Source: an uncultured Lachnospiraceae bacterium (GTDB lineage: Bacteria > Bacillota > Clostridia > Lachnospirales > Lachnospiraceae). From it: DNA of 64,000 nt. The position numbers and the translations under genes were made by a program. The notes beneath the pieces were generated by a model. The model saw only the letters and a program-made list of their open reading frames with translations, ran no database searches and was not told the DNA's origin. Below, one piece after another: positions 1 through 8,084 of the stretch (positions within the stretch are counted from its first letter, which is position 1; each line of letters starts with the position of its first letter). The DNA lies in the NCBI GenBank assembly GCA_902761665.1, contig CACWLA010000002.1, forward strand, positions 50,106 through 114,105. Reading direction: 5' to 3'.

Positions 1-216
1 TGCCGCGCCATCGGCAAGAAGGAAGAAAACTGCGCCTACGTAGGCGACAACCCCATCCGCGACGTGCAGGGGACCCGCGACGCCGGTTTCGCACTGATGA
101 TCCGCATCGACGAGCCGGACACGATCGCGAAGGAACCGCAGGAGATCACCCTGCATCCGGACTATACGATCACCAGGATATCCGAGCTGCTGGACATCTT
201 CCCGCCGCTTAAGTGA
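1..216 (+). CDS. HAD-like hydrolase, C-terminal fragment (cut by window edge)
   Basis: The reading frame is open from the first base and ends at TGA 214-216, leaving 71 residues. It carries the HAD motif IV signature GDNPIRDVQGTRDAG and a C-terminal tail that resembles those of the next two genes (a domain ending in ...ELLDIFP). It is therefore the third and first-placed member of a tandem set of HAD paralogs. The nucleophile motif lies outside the window, so whether it shares the unusual motif I of its neighbours cannot be seen. The next gene starts 12 bases downstream on the same strand, which suggests the operon extends upstream of the window. Confidence 0.85.
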   Translation, partial: CRAIGKKEENCAYVGDNPIRDVQGTRDAGFALMIRIDEPDTIAKEPQEITLHPDYTITRISELLDIFPPLK

Positions 217-228
217 AAGAAGGACGAC

Positions 229-990
229 ATGGAAAGAGAATTTGATGCGATTTTCTACGATCTGGGCGGCACGCTCCGCCTGGTCGAACGGGATGCAGCC
301 TTTGAGGCCGAAGCCCGCCGCAAGATCGCCGAGATGTGCGGCGAGAAGGGCGATCCCGACGAGTTCTGCAAGTTTCTGGACTACCGCTATGCGGGCTACC
401 GCAAATGGTGCTTCGAGACCATGAAGGAAGCGCCCGAAGAGGAACTGTGGACCAAATGGCTCACGCCCGAATACGACCGCGAACTCATCAAAAAGAACGC
501 GATCGAGCTGACCATCGAATACCGCAACAAGGACGGACGCAGAGTGGTCGCTCCGAACGGCGCGCAGTCCATCAAGGACCTGTACGCGAACGGCTACAAG
601 CTCGGCATCATCAGCAACCTGGTCACCTCGCAGGAGATCCCGCGCTGGCTGAAAGCGGACGGCCTGGAGAAATACTTCGGCGCCGTGCTCCTTTCCTGCG
701 TCGAAGGCATCCGCAAGCCCGATCCGGCCATTTCCAACAAGGCCTGCGACCTCCTGGGCGTAAAACCCGAGCGCTGCGTCTACATCGGCGACAACTTAAA
801 GCGCGACGTCGAAGGCACGCGCCTTGCGGGCTACGGCATGTTCATCCTCTATACCACGCCGGAGAAACTGGCGAAGGAAACGATTACCGACGAGAACCGG
901 CCTGACGCCGTCATCTTCGATTTCAATGAGCTGAAGGAGATCTTCCCGGCAGCGCCGCACGTGGCCTGGGACAAGATAAGGAGAGTCTGA
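229..990 (+). CDS. HAD-superfamily hydrolase, paralog 2
   Basis: This 253-residue HAD-fold protein is probably a cytosolic phosphatase or phosphate-transfer enzyme of unknown substrate. Motif I is YDLGGT with the nucleophile Asp11, but the usual acid/base Asp two residues later is Gly13. Motif II Ser129 (IISN), motif III Lys163 (RKPDP) and motif IV Asp188/Asp193 (GDNLKRD) are all present. E. coli YihX, an active phosphatase, also has Gly at the +2 position as I recall it, so the loss does not prove inactivity. A helical cap lies between motifs I and II. It is co-directional with and 1 base from the next paralog, and an AAGGAC Shine-Dalgarno precedes the ATG. The neighbouring PGK/PGM genes suggest a phosphorylated C3-C6 acid or sugar substrate, which is an inference. 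Confidence 0.85.
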   Translation: MEREFDAIFYDLGGTLRLVERDAAFEAEARRKIAEMCGEKGDPDEFCKFLDYRYAGYRKWCFETMKEAPEEELWTKWLTPEYDRELIKKNAIELTIEYRNKDGRRVVAPNGAQSIKDLYANGYKLGIISNLVTSQEIPRWLKADGLEKYFGAVLLSCVEGIRKPDPAISNKACDLLGVKPERCVYIGDNLKRDVEGTRLAGYGMFILYTTPEKLAKETITDENRPDAVIFDFNELKEIFPAAPHVAWDKIRRV

Positions 991-991
991 G

Positions 992-1750
992 ATGGAAAAT
1001 ATCAAAGCGATCTTCCTGGATCTGGGCGGTACCTTCCGCATCGTGGAGGAGAACGAACCCTTCTATCATGCCGCGCGCGTCCGCATCGCGGAGATCTGCG
1101 GGACGGACATGGATCCTGATGAATATTACGCATTCCTGAACAGGCGCTATGACGAGTACCGCAAATGGGCCCTGCGCTTCATGTGCGAGGCGCCGGAGAA
1201 GGTCCTGTGGACCCGCTGGCTGGTGCCGGAACTGGACCGGGAATACATTGAAAAGAACGCCGTGGAACTGACCTATCAGTTCCGCCGCGCGAAGGGTGAG
1301 CGCGTGGTCGTTCCGGGCGGCATCGAGACCGTACGGGAGCTGCGGGCGCGCGGCTACAAGGTCGGCATCATCAGCGACCTCGTCGGAACGGTCGAGATCG
1401 ACGAATGGCTGGATAAGGACGGCATCCGCGATCTCTTCTGCACCGTACAGCAGTCTTCCGTGACCATGCTGCGGAAGCCTCATCCGGCAATTTACTACCT
1501 GGCTCTGGACGAGGCGGGCGTGCGGCCTGAGGACAGCGTATTCGTCGGCGACAACTTAAAGCGCGACATCCTCGGTGCGAAACAGACCGGCTTCGCGGGC
1601 ACGGTGGCGGCGGACTATCCGGGCGGTCTCCCCATGACCTTCAATGAAGAAAACAAGCCCGACTGCTTCATCCATCATTTTAACGAACTGCTGGACCTGT
1701 TCCCCGGTGAAGGAAAATACCTTCCGGAACGCGGCGAAAGGAGAGACTGA
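992..1750 (+). CDS. HAD-superfamily hydrolase, paralog 3
   Basis: A 252-residue paralog of the preceding gene with the same architecture. It shares the PDE(F/Y) cap segment, the YRKW block and motif IV GDNLKRD. Motif I is LDLGGT with nucleophile Asp10 and again Gly instead of the second Asp. It starts one base after the upstream stop codon, with GGAG in the upstream gene's last codons as ribosome binding site, so translational coupling is likely. Having three diverged copies side by side suggests either different substrates or a hetero-oligomer. Family assignment is firm; the substrate is unknown. Confidence 0.85.
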   Translation: MENIKAIFLDLGGTFRIVEENEPFYHAARVRIAEICGTDMDPDEYYAFLNRRYDEYRKWALRFMCEAPEKVLWTRWLVPELDREYIEKNAVELTYQFRRAKGERVVVPGGIETVRELRARGYKVGIISDLVGTVEIDEWLDKDGIRDLFCTVQQSSVTMLRKPHPAIYYLALDEAGVRPEDSVFVGDNLKRDILGAKQTGFAGTVAADYPGGLPMTFNEENKPDCFIHHFNELLDLFPGEGKYLPERGERRD

Positions 1751-1756
1751 CAGACC

Positions 1757-3322
1757 ATGAGCAAATACCTGAAAGCCGGCGGCGAAGCCCTGGCGAAAGC
1801 GGTGGAGAAAGTCTATGAGAGCGGGAAGACGGATTACCATCTGGAACCGCTGAACCTTTGGGAAGGCGGCGCGCCCGTCGGGACCGTGAAGCCCGGCGAC
1901 GGCGTCATTTTCTGCTGCCGCAGAGGAGAGCGCGAGGTCGAACTGACCGACGCGTTCACGGATCCGGCATTTCCGGGATTTTCGCGGGAAAAGATTGAAC
2001 CTCTGGATTTCGTGATCCTGACGATGTACAATGAAAAATACACCTACCTGCCGATCGCCTTCGCCCCGTCCAAGGTGCAGATGGGCCTCGCGCAGGTCCT
2101 TTCCGAAGCCGGGAAGACCCAGCTGCATCTGGCTGAGAGTGAAAAATACGCCCACGTCACCTTCTTCTTCAACGGCGGCAACAATACGCCCTACGCAGGA
2201 GAGGATGATATCCGCGTCCCTTCGCCGAAGGGCGTGGCCTTCGAGACCGTGCCGGAACTGAGCCTGCCGAAAGTGGCGGAAACGCTCGGGGATGCACTGC
2301 GGAAGGGCTATGACTTCATCGTGACGAACTTCGCGAACGGCGACGTCATCGGCCATACCGCAAGCGACGATGCAAAGCGTAAGGCCGTCACGGCGGTAGA
2401 CAAATACCTCGGCGAGACCCTGAAGACCGCCCGCGAAGAAGGCTATACCGTCTTTGTGACCGCCGACCACGGCAACATTGAGACCCTTCGGACCGGCGAC
2501 GGCAAGCCTCACGGGGCGCATACCACGAACCTGGTCGCGATAAGCGCCGTGGGCGAGGGCGTAAGACGCCTCACGAACCGCGGAAAACTCTGCGACGTCG
2601 CGCCGACCGTCCTGTCCGCGATGGGGCTTCCGCAGCCGAAGGAAATGACCGGTTCACCGCTTTTCGCTTTCGAGAAGACCGGCGGCAAGGTCCTGCTCCT
2701 CATCCTGGACGGCTGGGGACTGGATTCCCCGACGAAGGACAATCCGCTTGCGACCGAGCCGATGCCGGTATGGAATGCGTTAGTCAGCGAAAACCCGACG
2801 GCGCAGCTCGATGCATCCGGTCCCGCCGTAGGCCTGGCGGAAGGCAAGACCGGCAACTCCGAAGCCGGCCACATCAACCTCGGCTCCGGCCGCGTGGTCC
2901 TGCAGGACGACGTCCGTCTGGACAACGCGATGAAGGACGGTTCCTTCTATGAGAATCCCGTCTTCCTGAAGACCATCCGGGACGTGAAGGCCCGCGGCGG
3001 CGCGCTGCACGTGCTGGGGCTCCTCACGAAGAAGTCCTCGCACGGCTCGGTGGATTATCCGCTCGGCGTGCTGAAGATGGCGGAAGCGGAAGGCCTGAAA
3101 GAGGTGTACGTGCACGTGATCTTCGACGGCCGCTCCACGCAGCCCGGCAGCGCACCTGCGCTTCTCAGGGAGTTCGGGGGACAGATCGAGGAGATCGGTT
3201 CCGGCATCATCGTTTCGGGCGTAGGCCGCGGCGTCGCGCTGGACCGCGACCAGAACTGGGCCAAGGTCGAGCGGGCCTACCGCTCCCTGACCGAGGGCAA
3301 AGGCGAAGTTTACGGAGAATAA
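1757..3322 (+). CDS. Circularly permuted cofactor-independent phosphoglycerate mutase homologue
   Basis: At 521 residues this is the size of GpmI, but the halves are swapped. Residues about 15-310 match the canonical C-terminal three fifths (late transferase domain, then phosphatase core) and residues about 312-521 match the canonical N-terminus. Using remembered Geobacillus GpmI numbering, the metal-site residues all map: Asp12/Ser62 to Asp318/Ser368 (spacing 50 kept), Asp403/His407 to Asp196/His200, Asp444/His445 to Asp237/His238 and His462 to His255. Substrate residues His123, Arg153, Arg185 and Arg191 map with the same +306 offset to His429, Arg459, Arg491 and Arg497. Lys336 maps to Lys130 and Arg261/Arg264 to Arg56/Arg59. 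Asp154 is replaced by Ser460. An intact active site suggests a working phosphomutase; the changed residue leaves the substrate open. It lies 6 bases after the HAD gene. Confidence 0.85.
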   Translation: MSKYLKAGGEALAKAVEKVYESGKTDYHLEPLNLWEGGAPVGTVKPGDGVIFCCRRGEREVELTDAFTDPAFPGFSREKIEPLDFVILTMYNEKYTYLPIAFAPSKVQMGLAQVLSEAGKTQLHLAESEKYAHVTFFFNGGNNTPYAGEDDIRVPSPKGVAFETVPELSLPKVAETLGDALRKGYDFIVTNFANGDVIGHTASDDAKRKAVTAVDKYLGETLKTAREEGYTVFVTADHGNIETLRTGDGKPHGAHTTNLVAISAVGEGVRRLTNRGKLCDVAPTVLSAMGLPQPKEMTGSPLFAFEKTGGKVLLLILDGWGLDSPTKDNPLATEPMPVWNALVSENPTAQLDASGPAVGLAEGKTGNSEAGHINLGSGRVVLQDDVRLDNAMKDGSFYENPVFLKTIRDVKARGGALHVLGLLTKKSSHGSVDYPLGVLKMAEAEGLKEVYVHVIFDGRSTQPGSAPALLREFGGQIEEIGSGIIVSGVGRGVALDRDQNWAKVERAYRSLTEGKGEVYGE

Positions 3323-3375
3323 GCAAGCGAGAAAATGATCCTCAGGATGACAGAGGAAAAGGAGTATACATCGAT

Positions 3376-4392
3376 ATGATCAATGTTGGCATCATCGGAG
3401 CCGGCCGCATCGGCCAGGTCCACATGAAGAGCATCATGACCGGCGTACCGCAGGCGAAGGTCCTTGCCGTTGCCGATCCTTACATGAAACCCGAGGTCGC
3501 TGCGTGGCTGGAAAACGCGGGCGTGGAGAAGATCACGAAGGACTATCGCGAGATCCTGGACGATCCCCGCATCGACGCGGTCCTCATCTGCGCCTCCACC
3601 GACCAGCATGCACCGCTGTCCATCGAAGCGATCCGCGCCGGCAAGCACGTCTTCTGCGAAAAGCCTGTCGACCACTCGCTTGAGAGGATCGAAGAGGTGA
3701 AGGCCGCGCTTGAAGCTTCCCCGAAGAAGATCAAATACCAGGTCGGCTTCAACCGCCGCTTCGACCACAACTACCGCGCGATCCGGAAGGCCGTCGAGGA
3801 CGGAAAGATCGGCAAAGTTGAATTCATCCGCATCAGTTCCCGCGACCCCGAACCGCCGTCGCCTGCCTACGTGGCCGTATCCGGCGGCATCTTCCTCGAC
3901 ATGATGATCCACGACCTTGACATGCTGCGCTATCTTTCCGGCGATGAGGTCGAAGAGGTGACGGCTTACGGCGCGAACCTCGTGGATCCCGAGATCGGGA
4001 AGGCCGGCGATGTGGACACCGTCGTCATTTCCGCAAAGCTGAAAAGCGGCGCGCTTGCCGCGATCGACGGCTGCCGCAAGGCGGTCTACGGCTACGACCA
4101 GCGCGGCGAAGTTTTCGGCTCGAAGGGCTGCATCACGAGCAGCAACGACGCCGCGAACAACACAGTGCTTTCCACGGCGGACGGCATCATTTCTGAAAAA
4201 CCGCTCTGGTTCTTCCTGGAACGCTACATGGGCGCCTACCAGGAAGAGATCAGGAGCTTCATCGACTGCATCGTGAACGATACCGAACCCGAAGCCGGGA
4301 TCGAAGCCGGCCTCATCTCCGTGAAGCTGGCGATCGCCTGCAAAAAGTCCATGGATGAGCACCGCGCGGTCCGGATCGACGAGATCAAATAA
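3376..4392 (+). CDS. iolG: myo-Inositol 2-dehydrogenase (IolG family)
   Basis: NAD-dependent oxidoreductase of the GFO/IDH/MocA family, 338 residues, catalysing the first step of inositol catabolism (myo-inositol to 2-keto-myo-inositol). The N-terminal Rossmann fold starts with GIIGAGRIG. Lys96 in the EKP motif and the Asp175-x3-His179 pair (DMMIHD) are the family's catalytic residues, and the C-terminal half is the substrate domain. The ATG is preceded by AAGGAG at 3359-3364. The IolG assignment over a generic family oxidoreductase rests on length, motif set and co-transcription with iolE, iolB and iolD. A scyllo-inositol or other polyol dehydrogenase role remains possible. Confidence 0.85.
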   Translation: MINVGIIGAGRIGQVHMKSIMTGVPQAKVLAVADPYMKPEVAAWLENAGVEKITKDYREILDDPRIDAVLICASTDQHAPLSIEAIRAGKHVFCEKPVDHSLERIEEVKAALEASPKKIKYQVGFNRRFDHNYRAIRKAVEDGKIGKVEFIRISSRDPEPPSPAYVAVSGGIFLDMMIHDLDMLRYLSGDEVEEVTAYGANLVDPEIGKAGDVDTVVISAKLKSGALAAIDGCRKAVYGYDQRGEVFGSKGCITSSNDAANNTVLSTADGIISEKPLWFFLERYMGAYQEEIRSFIDCIVNDTEPEAGIEAGLISVKLAIACKKSMDEHRAVRIDEIK

Positions 4393-4409
4393 TCCAGGAG
4401 GAAATCATT

Positions 4410-5462
4410 ATGGCAAAAGTCAGAGTCGGCGTAGCCGGTTACGGCACCATCGGGCAGCGCCTCGCGGACGGCGTCGCCATGCAGGGAGACATGGAACTGG
4501 TCGGGATCGCGGATCTCGTTCCTTCGCTTTCCATCCGCGCGCTGCGTGAAAATGACATGATCGGCGCGAACGATGTGGAATACAAGCTCTATCTGGTCGA
4601 CGGAGCTGATCCCGCGGCCTTCGCAAAGTACGACATCCCCGTCGCCGGGACCTTTGAAGACCTGTGCAGGAACGTGGACATCATGCTCGACTCCTCCCCG
4701 GGCGGCGTCGGCGCGAAGAACAAGCTGATCTACGAAAAACTCGGCGTCAAGGCCGTCTTCCAAGGCGGCGAAGCCAATTCCGTGGCGGACGTCTTTTTCC
4801 ACGGCTACGCCAACTACGAAAAGGGTGTGGGCGTCGATTACCTGAAACTGACGAGCTGCAATACGACCGGCCTCATCCGGACCGTGGATGCGCTTGACCG
4901 CGCCATCGGCATCGAAAAGGTCGCGATCACGATCATCCGCCGCGTGGCCGATCCGGGCGACTATCACCGCGGACTGACGAACGCCCTGCAGATCGACAAG
5001 GCGCCGTCCCACCAGGCACTTGACCTGATGACCATCATGCCGCACGTGGAAGCGACCGGCATCCTTGTCCATACGCCGGTCACCCACGGCCACATCATCA
5101 CCGTGCTGGCGACGGCAAAGGACGGAAAGAAGATCACCCGCGAGCAGGCGCTCGAAGTCTTCCGCGCGCATCCGCGCATCCGCACCGTCACCATCGACGA
5201 GGGCTTCAAGGGCAATGCATCTTTGTTCAAATATGCCCGGGATCTCGGCAACCGCCGCGGCGACATGTATGAAATCGGCCTCTGGGAAGACAGCATCGTG
5301 GAAAGCGGAAACGACATCATGTACGCGATCAACATCCCGCAGGAGAGCGTCACGATCCCCGAGACCATGGACGCGATCCGCGCCGCGATGAAGATGCAGC
5401 TGACCCGCGAAGAGGGCACTGCCGAGACCAACAAATATCTGAAGATCGGCCGTTTCAAATAA
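4410..5462 (+). CDS. Type II (archaeal-type) glyceraldehyde-3-phosphate dehydrogenase homologue
   Basis: A 350-residue protein that matches the archaeal type II GAPDH family rather than bacterial GapA. It has an N-terminal Rossmann motif GVAGYGTIGQR, the conserved GGVGAKNK and QGGEA blocks, and the active-site SCNTTGL with Cys150. Downstream conserved segments IRRVADP, KAPSHQ and the RDLGNRRGDMYEI block follow the archaeal pattern. The family oxidises D-glyceraldehyde 3-phosphate to 1,3-bisphosphoglycerate with NAD(P). AGGAGG lies 8 bases before the ATG, and the gene is 17 bases after iolG and 16 before the PGK gene. Pairing with an archaeal-type PGK suggests they form an oxidation/ATP-generating couple. 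Whether the aldehyde is GAP itself or an inositol-derived analogue cannot be told from sequence. Confidence 0.85.
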   Translation: MAKVRVGVAGYGTIGQRLADGVAMQGDMELVGIADLVPSLSIRALRENDMIGANDVEYKLYLVDGADPAAFAKYDIPVAGTFEDLCRNVDIMLDSSPGGVGAKNKLIYEKLGVKAVFQGGEANSVADVFFHGYANYEKGVGVDYLKLTSCNTTGLIRTVDALDRAIGIEKVAITIIRRVADPGDYHRGLTNALQIDKAPSHQALDLMTIMPHVEATGILVHTPVTHGHIITVLATAKDGKKITREQALEVFRAHPRIRTVTIDEGFKGNASLFKYARDLGNRRGDMYEIGLWEDSIVESGNDIMYAINIPQESVTIPETMDAIRAAMKMQLTREEGTAETNKYLKIGRFK

Positions 5463-5478
5463 GGCCGGAGGGAGAACG

Positions 5479-6729
5479 ATGCGCTTCGGGATCAGAACGC
5501 TGGACGAGATCGATGTGAAAGGAAAAACGGTCCTGTGCCGGGTGGACATCAACCAGCCGGTGGACCGCGAAAAGGATGCCCTGAAAAGCATCAACCGGAT
5601 CCGGGCCTGCGTGCCGACGGTCCGGGAACTTGCGGATAAGGGCGCGAAGCTCGTGCTCATGGCGCACCAGGGCAGCGACATCGAATATAAGAATTTCTAC
5701 ACGACGAGGCCGCACGCGAAGGTCCTTGCCGAACTGCTCGGCAGGGAGGTGAAATGGATCGACGACGTCTGCGGCCCCGCCGCCCGCGAAGCGATCCGGG
5801 CCCTTAAGGAAGGGGAGATCCTCCTTCTCGACAACGTGCGCTTCGTCGCGGAGGAACAGACCCTCTTCGAAATGAAGCTGCGCCTGACCCACGAGCAGCA
5901 GGCAAAGACCCTGCTCGTGGAAAAACTCGCACCGCTCGCGGATCTCTACGTCTGCGACGCTTTCGCAGCCGCACACCGCGACCAGCCGAGCCTCTGCGGC
6001 TTCGAGCAGGTCCTGCCTTCGGCCATGGGGCGGCTTTTCGAACAGGAATACTGCACCGTTTCCGGCGTGATGGAAGCGCCGGAGCGTCCCTGCGTCTTCG
6101 TGCTCGGCGGCGCCAAGATCTCCGATGCCTTCCGCATGATGGAGACCGTGCTTTCGCGCGGCACCGCGGATGAGATCCTGACCGGCGGCCTCGCCGCGAA
6201 CATTTTCCTGATCGCGCTCGGAAAGAAGATCGGAAAGGGAAGCGAAGATTTCATCGAAGCCTCCAACTACACCGAATTCTACCCGAAGGCGAAGGAACTG
6301 TACGAGGCGTACGGGGATAAGATCGTGCTGCCTGAAGACCTCGCCTGGACGGAAGACGGGCTGCGGAAAGAGGCGGCGGTCGGGGAGATCCCGGACGGCG
6401 CCGCAGCCGTGGACATCGGTTCACGGACGGCAGTCCTGTACCGGGAGAAGATCCTGGCGGCAAGGACGGTCTTCGTGAACGGACCCATGGGCGTCTTTGA
6501 GAAGCCGGAGACCGAACTCGGCACGAAGGCGGTCTGGCAGGCACTGGCGGATACGGAAGGTTTCACCGTGGTCGGCGGCGGCGACTCGATCGCCGCGACC
6601 GAGAAGTACGGCATGACGGATAAGATGGGCTATATCTGCACGGGCGGCGGCGCGCTCATCCGCTTCTTAAGCGGTGAGGAACTGCCGGTCGTGAAGGCAC
6701 TCAGGCACGGCTCGCAGTTGCCGCTGTAA
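5479..6729 (+). CDS. Phosphoglycerate kinase homologue, archaeal type
   Basis: This 416-residue protein has the two-domain PGK layout. The N-terminal acyl-phosphate domain has RVDINQP, NRIRA, His63, LLDNVRF and DAFAAAHR. The C-terminal nucleotide domain has GGAKISD, NGPMGVFE and GGGDSIAA. Overall wording (AHQ, DAFAAAHRDQPS, FLSGEELPV near the C-terminus) follows archaeal PGKs. Of the basic residues that hold 3-phosphoglycerate in classic PGKs, the Arg of the HxGRP motif is replaced by Ser66 and a short insertion follows (residues about 66-76). The others are present. That could shift substrate preference. The start has GGAGG eight bases upstream, and the gene sits 16 bases after the GAPDH gene. 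Confidence 0.85.
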   Translation: MRFGIRTLDEIDVKGKTVLCRVDINQPVDREKDALKSINRIRACVPTVRELADKGAKLVLMAHQGSDIEYKNFYTTRPHAKVLAELLGREVKWIDDVCGPAAREAIRALKEGEILLLDNVRFVAEEQTLFEMKLRLTHEQQAKTLLVEKLAPLADLYVCDAFAAAHRDQPSLCGFEQVLPSAMGRLFEQEYCTVSGVMEAPERPCVFVLGGAKISDAFRMMETVLSRGTADEILTGGLAANIFLIALGKKIGKGSEDFIEASNYTEFYPKAKELYEAYGDKIVLPEDLAWTEDGLRKEAAVGEIPDGAAAVDIGSRTAVLYREKILAARTVFVNGPMGVFEKPETELGTKAVWQALADTEGFTVVGGGDSIAATEKYGMTDKMGYICTGGGALIRFLSGEELPVVKALRHGSQLPL

Positions 6730-6758
6730 ATACGACGTACTGACGAAGGAGACGGACA

Positions 6759-8012
6759 ATGAAGCTGCGCTACGGTTTCGGAAACGGTTTTCAGGAAGTG
6801 GAGGTCCCGGAGAAGAATCTCATCGGGGAACTCCATGCGAACCCTGTGCCGCCGGGACTTCCGGAGGCGGAGGAGGTCGCCCGCGCCCTGCGCGAACCGA
6901 TCGGTACCCCGCGTCTGCGGGACATCGTGCATCCGGGAGAGAAGATCGCCGTCATCACGAGCGACGTTACCCGTCCCATGCCGACGGCGAAGGTCATGCC
7001 GCTCCTTCTGGACGAACTGTACGCCGGCGGCGTGAAGCCGGAGGACATCACCCTCGTTTTCGCCCTGGGAAGCCACAGACGCCAGAGCGATGAAGAACAC
7101 CGGCGCCTTGCCGGCGAACGCGCCTTCCGCGAGATCCGCTGCATCGACAGCGATCCGGATGACTGCGTTTCCTACGGGAAAACGTCCTACGGAACGCCGG
7201 TCGACATGACGCGAACTGTTGCGGAGGCGGACAGAAGGATCTGTCTCGGCAATATTGAATATCACTACTTTGCCGGATACTCCGGCGGCGCCAAGGCGGT
7301 CATGCCCGGCTGCTCCACGCGGGCGGCCATCCAGGCGAACCACAGCCGCATGATCCTGCCGGAATGCTGTGCGGGATCGCTGGAGAACAATCCGCTCCGC
7401 CATGACATCGAAGAAGCCGGCAGAATGGTCGGCATCGATTTCATCCTGAACGTGGTCCTGTCGGAGCACAAGGAGATCCTGAAGGCCGTGGCCGGCGATC
7501 CCGTGCTTGCGCACCGTGAGGGCTGCGCTTTCCTGGATAAGCTGTACCGCATCGAACTGCAGGAGGCTGCGGACATCGTCCTGGTCTCGCAGGGCGGAGC
7601 GCCGAAGGACCTGAACCTCTACCAGACGCAGAAGGCGCTGGACAACGCGAAGCATGCCGTAAAGGACGGCGGCATCATCATCCTGATCGGCTCCTGCCGG
7701 GAAGGCCTCGGGGAAAAGACCTTCGAGGAATGGATGACGGCGGCGCCCACGGCCCGGTCCCTGATCGAGCGGATCCGCCGCGAATTCAGGCTCGGCGGCC
7801 ATAAGGCGGCAGCCATCGCGATGGTGCTGGAGCGCGCGGAAGTGGACCTCGTCAGCGAACTGGACGACGATTTCGTCCGCTCGATCTTCCTTGAACCGCA
7901 GCCTTCGGCGCAGGCGGCGCTCGACCGCGCCTTTGCAAAACTCGGCCCGGACGCGCGCGTTCTCAGCATGCCGTACGGCGGCTCGACCCTGCCGAAGATC
8001 GTCCGGAAATGA
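6759..8012 (+). CDS. LarA-family nickel-pincer 2-hydroxyacid racemase/epimerase
   Basis: A 417-residue protein with the full LarA layout. His106 lies in GSHR, and His169 lies in EYHYFAGYSGGAK with Lys179, the lysine expected to link the nickel-pincer cofactor. His195 follows in NHSRM. The spacings 169-179-195 equal the 174-184-200 spacing of lactobacillar LarA as I recall it. LarA homologues racemise lactate or epimerise C2 of other 2-hydroxyacids, so the substrate is open. LarB, LarC and LarE, which make the cofactor, are not in the window. Its place between PGK and iolE suggests a hydroxyacid made in this pathway, for example a glycerate or aldonate. Confidence 0.85.
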   Translation: MKLRYGFGNGFQEVEVPEKNLIGELHANPVPPGLPEAEEVARALREPIGTPRLRDIVHPGEKIAVITSDVTRPMPTAKVMPLLLDELYAGGVKPEDITLVFALGSHRRQSDEEHRRLAGERAFREIRCIDSDPDDCVSYGKTSYGTPVDMTRTVAEADRRICLGNIEYHYFAGYSGGAKAVMPGCSTRAAIQANHSRMILPECCAGSLENNPLRHDIEEAGRMVGIDFILNVVLSEHKEILKAVAGDPVLAHREGCAFLDKLYRIELQEAADIVLVSQGGAPKDLNLYQTQKALDNAKHAVKDGGIIILIGSCREGLGEKTFEEWMTAAPTARSLIERIRREFRLGGHKAAAIAMVLERAEVDLVSELDDDFVRSIFLEPQPSAQAALDRAFAKLGPDARVLSMPYGGSTLPKIVRK

Positions 8013-8020
8013 TATTCTGC

Positions 8021-8070
8021 GGCAGGCTCCGGCCTGCCCGAAAAGAAAAGGGACCGCCCCGGGACGGTCC
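8021..8070 (+). other. Two hairpins between larA-like gene and iolE
   Basis: Two back-to-back inverted repeats fill the 72-base gap: GGCAGGC/GCCTGCC at 8021-8038 and GGACCG/CGGTCC at 8051-8070. Neither is followed by a T-run, so they do not look like terminators. They could be processing or stability elements that set different levels for the upstream and downstream halves of the operon. Confidence 0.5.
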
Positions 8071-8084
8071 GAAGGAGCATGAGC

